Source: Paraburkholderia atlantica
GTDB lineage: Bacteria; Pseudomonadota; Gammaproteobacteria; Burkholderiales; Burkholderiaceae
NCBI RefSeq assembly: GCF_009362785.1
Contig: NZ_WHNQ01000028.1
Span: 1-64,000, forward strand
Length of the DNA: 64,000 nt
Direction: 5' to 3'
Positions within the stretch are counted from its first letter, which is position 1. The number at the start of each line of letters is the position of its first letter. Shown here piece after piece: positions 62,825 through 64,000 of this stretch. Below the pieces are notes generated by a model, which worked only from the letters and a program-made list of their open reading frames with translations, had not been told where the DNA came from and ran no database searches. The position numbers and the translations under genes are program-made.

Positions 62825-63026
62825 GCTCCCTCCCGTGGTGGTCGATGGAGACTTAGAGCCTGTGCGTGCCACCGAGGCTAGTCAACCCCCCAGCGCAACA
62901 TCGCGGAGCGCGTTTTGCCCATTCGGAGTGTCCGGCGCCGGCGGGCGGGACGCTAAAGACTTCGCCGGCGGACGGTTACAGGCGATAATCGGTCGCAAGC
63001 AATCGATCTGAAAAGGCGGAGAAGGA

Positions 63027-64000
63027 ATGGACAAGCAAGGTTTCACCACTGGCATCGTTCACGGCGACAGAACCGCGGGCACTGAGCACGGCGCCTTGCG
63101 TCAGCCAGTTCATACGTCCGTGCAATATGGTTTCGAGCGCGTCGAGGACCTGATCGGCGTGTTCCAGGGCACGAAGAAAGGCGGCTTCAATTACGCACGG
63201 CAGGGCACCCCCACCACCGCGGCGCTCGAGCGCAAGATCACCAGCCTCGAAGAAGGCGTCGGCACGGTCTGCTTCAGCACCGGCATGGCCGGCATCACCG
63301 CGACGTTCCTCACGCTGCTGCGCGCGGGCGATCATCTCGTGTCGAGCCGCTACGTGTTCGGCAACACCAATAGTCTGTTCGGCACATTGCGCGCGCTCGG
63401 CGTCGAAGTCACGACCGTCGACGCGTGCAAGCTCGACGACGTGAAGAACGCAATCCGGCCGAATACGCGCATGATGTTCGTCGAAACCATCGCGAATCCG
63501 GGTACGCAGATTCCGGACCTCCAAGGTATCGGTGACGTGTGCCGCGAGCGCGGCATCGCGTACGTCGTCGACAATACGATCACCTCGCCTGCATTGTTCA
63601 AGCCGAAGGCGGTCGGCGCGAGCCTAGTCATCAACTCGCTGACGAAGACTATCGCGGGTCATGGCGCCGCGCTCGGCGGCGCGGTGACGGATACGGGCCT
63701 GTTCGACTGGAGCGCGTATCCGAATATCGCCGACGACTATCGGCGCTCGGCGGCGAAAGATCAAGGGCTTCTGCAGATCCGCAAGAAGGGCCTGCGAGAC
63801 ATGGGAGCGTCATTGTCGTCCGAGCAGGCGCACTCGATCGCGATGGGCGCGGAAACGCTCGCATTGCGCGTGAAACAAAGCAGCGACAATGCGCTCGCGC
63901 TCGCACAGTTTCTCGAAGGGCATGAAGCGATCGGCAAAGTGTTCTATCCTGGCCTGAAGAGCCATCCGCAATACGACATCGCTCAGACGCTGTTCAAGGG
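63027..64000 (+). CDS. Cys/Met metabolism PLP enzyme (cystathionine gamma-synthase/lyase family), cut at right edge
   Basis: 324 residues are visible and the frame is open at the window end. Type I PLP fold: the phosphate-binding QYGFERVEDLIGVF and YARQGTPTTAALE region, STGMAGI, the Asp in YVVDNTITSPALF, and the PLP Lys in LVINSLTKTIAGHG. The family includes cystathionine gamma-synthase/lyase and O-acetylhomoserine sulfhydrylase; which one cannot be told. GGCGGAGAAGGA precedes the ATG at 63027. Confidence 0.88.
   Translation, partial: MDKQGFTTGIVHGDRTAGTEHGALRQPVHTSVQYGFERVEDLIGVFQGTKKGGFNYARQGTPTTAALERKITSLEEGVGTVCFSTGMAGITATFLTLLRAGDHLVSSRYVFGNTNSLFGTLRALGVEVTTVDACKLDDVKNAIRPNTRMMFVETIANPGTQIPDLQGIGDVCRERGIAYVVDNTITSPALFKPKAVGASLVINSLTKTIAGHGAALGGAVTDTGLFDWSAYPNIADDYRRSAAKDQGLLQIRKKGLRDMGASLSSEQAHSIAMGAETLALRVKQSSDNALALAQFLEGHEAIGKVFYPGLKSHPQYDIAQTLFK

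Noticed and set aside
1..64000. CRISPR arrays, rRNA genes and replication origins
   Set aside because: No regularly spaced repeats, rRNA sequence or DnaA-box clusters were seen.

Overview
This GC-rich window fits a Burkholderiaceae chromosome, most likely Paraburkholderia or a close relative. The evidence is the gene families and their order: a subunit I+III fusion oxidase, an EhuABCD/Doe/Eut ectoine set, an MdtABC-type pump and MHS permeases. The genus is an inference, because no rRNA or other marker gene is present.

Layout. Positions 1-2833 are the end of an integrated element: an ISL3-type transposase tail, about 1 kb of decayed IS and lytic-transglycosylase debris, and a P4-type integrase beside tRNA-Leu(GAG). 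A glutathione-transferase remnant and a 52-residue membrane protein follow. Positions 3714-9028 hold an aa3-type oxidase cluster (ctaG, a CopD-like protein, an antisense DUF2231 gene, coxB, a coxA-coxC fusion, a small membrane protein). A TPR membrane protein, an exported protein, an MHS permease and a PHB-depolymerase-like esterase come next.

Positions 13700-31482 are an ectoine/hydroxyectoine catabolism region. EhuABCD imports ectoine, DoeA opens the ring, DoeB deacetylates, DoeD transaminates and DoeC oxidises the product to aspartate. EutA, EutB and EutC are linked to hydroxyectoine use. EnuR (MocR type) and an AsnC/Lrp protein are the regulators. A near-perfect 16-bp palindrome lies in front of ehuA/doeA and in front of enuR, with a weaker copy in front of eutB, which makes it a candidate EnuR operator.

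A lower-GC block at 20554-22988 splits this region. It encodes a small protein with a prealbumin-like tail, a 3D (double-psi barrel) candidate peptidoglycan-cleaving toxin and two related exported proteins that look like immunity proteins. A second module of the same design lies at 45351-46968: a frameshifted version of the small gene, an HExxH metallopeptidase candidate toxin and an exported partner. The two candidate toxins share an N-terminal signature (WVT..D.AFTNT), and both loci share an almost identical 24-bp upstream box. This pair is the most interesting feature of the window. A link to type VI secretion is inferred only; no vgrG or PAAR gene is in the window.

The rest comprises a sugar-dehydrogenase-like secreted protein, a two-gene chromate transporter, an MdtABC/MuxABC-type efflux operon with its outer-membrane factor, a prolyl 4-hydroxylase, and a four-gene signalling operon (methyltransferase, kinase, receiver-kinase, response regulator). 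It also includes an AraC/DUF2000 pair, a secreted phosphoesterase next to a di-heme peroxidase, an isochorismatase-fold protein without the usual catalytic residues, an aldo/keto reductase, a DHA2 exporter, and a Cys/Met-metabolism PLP enzyme cut by the right edge.
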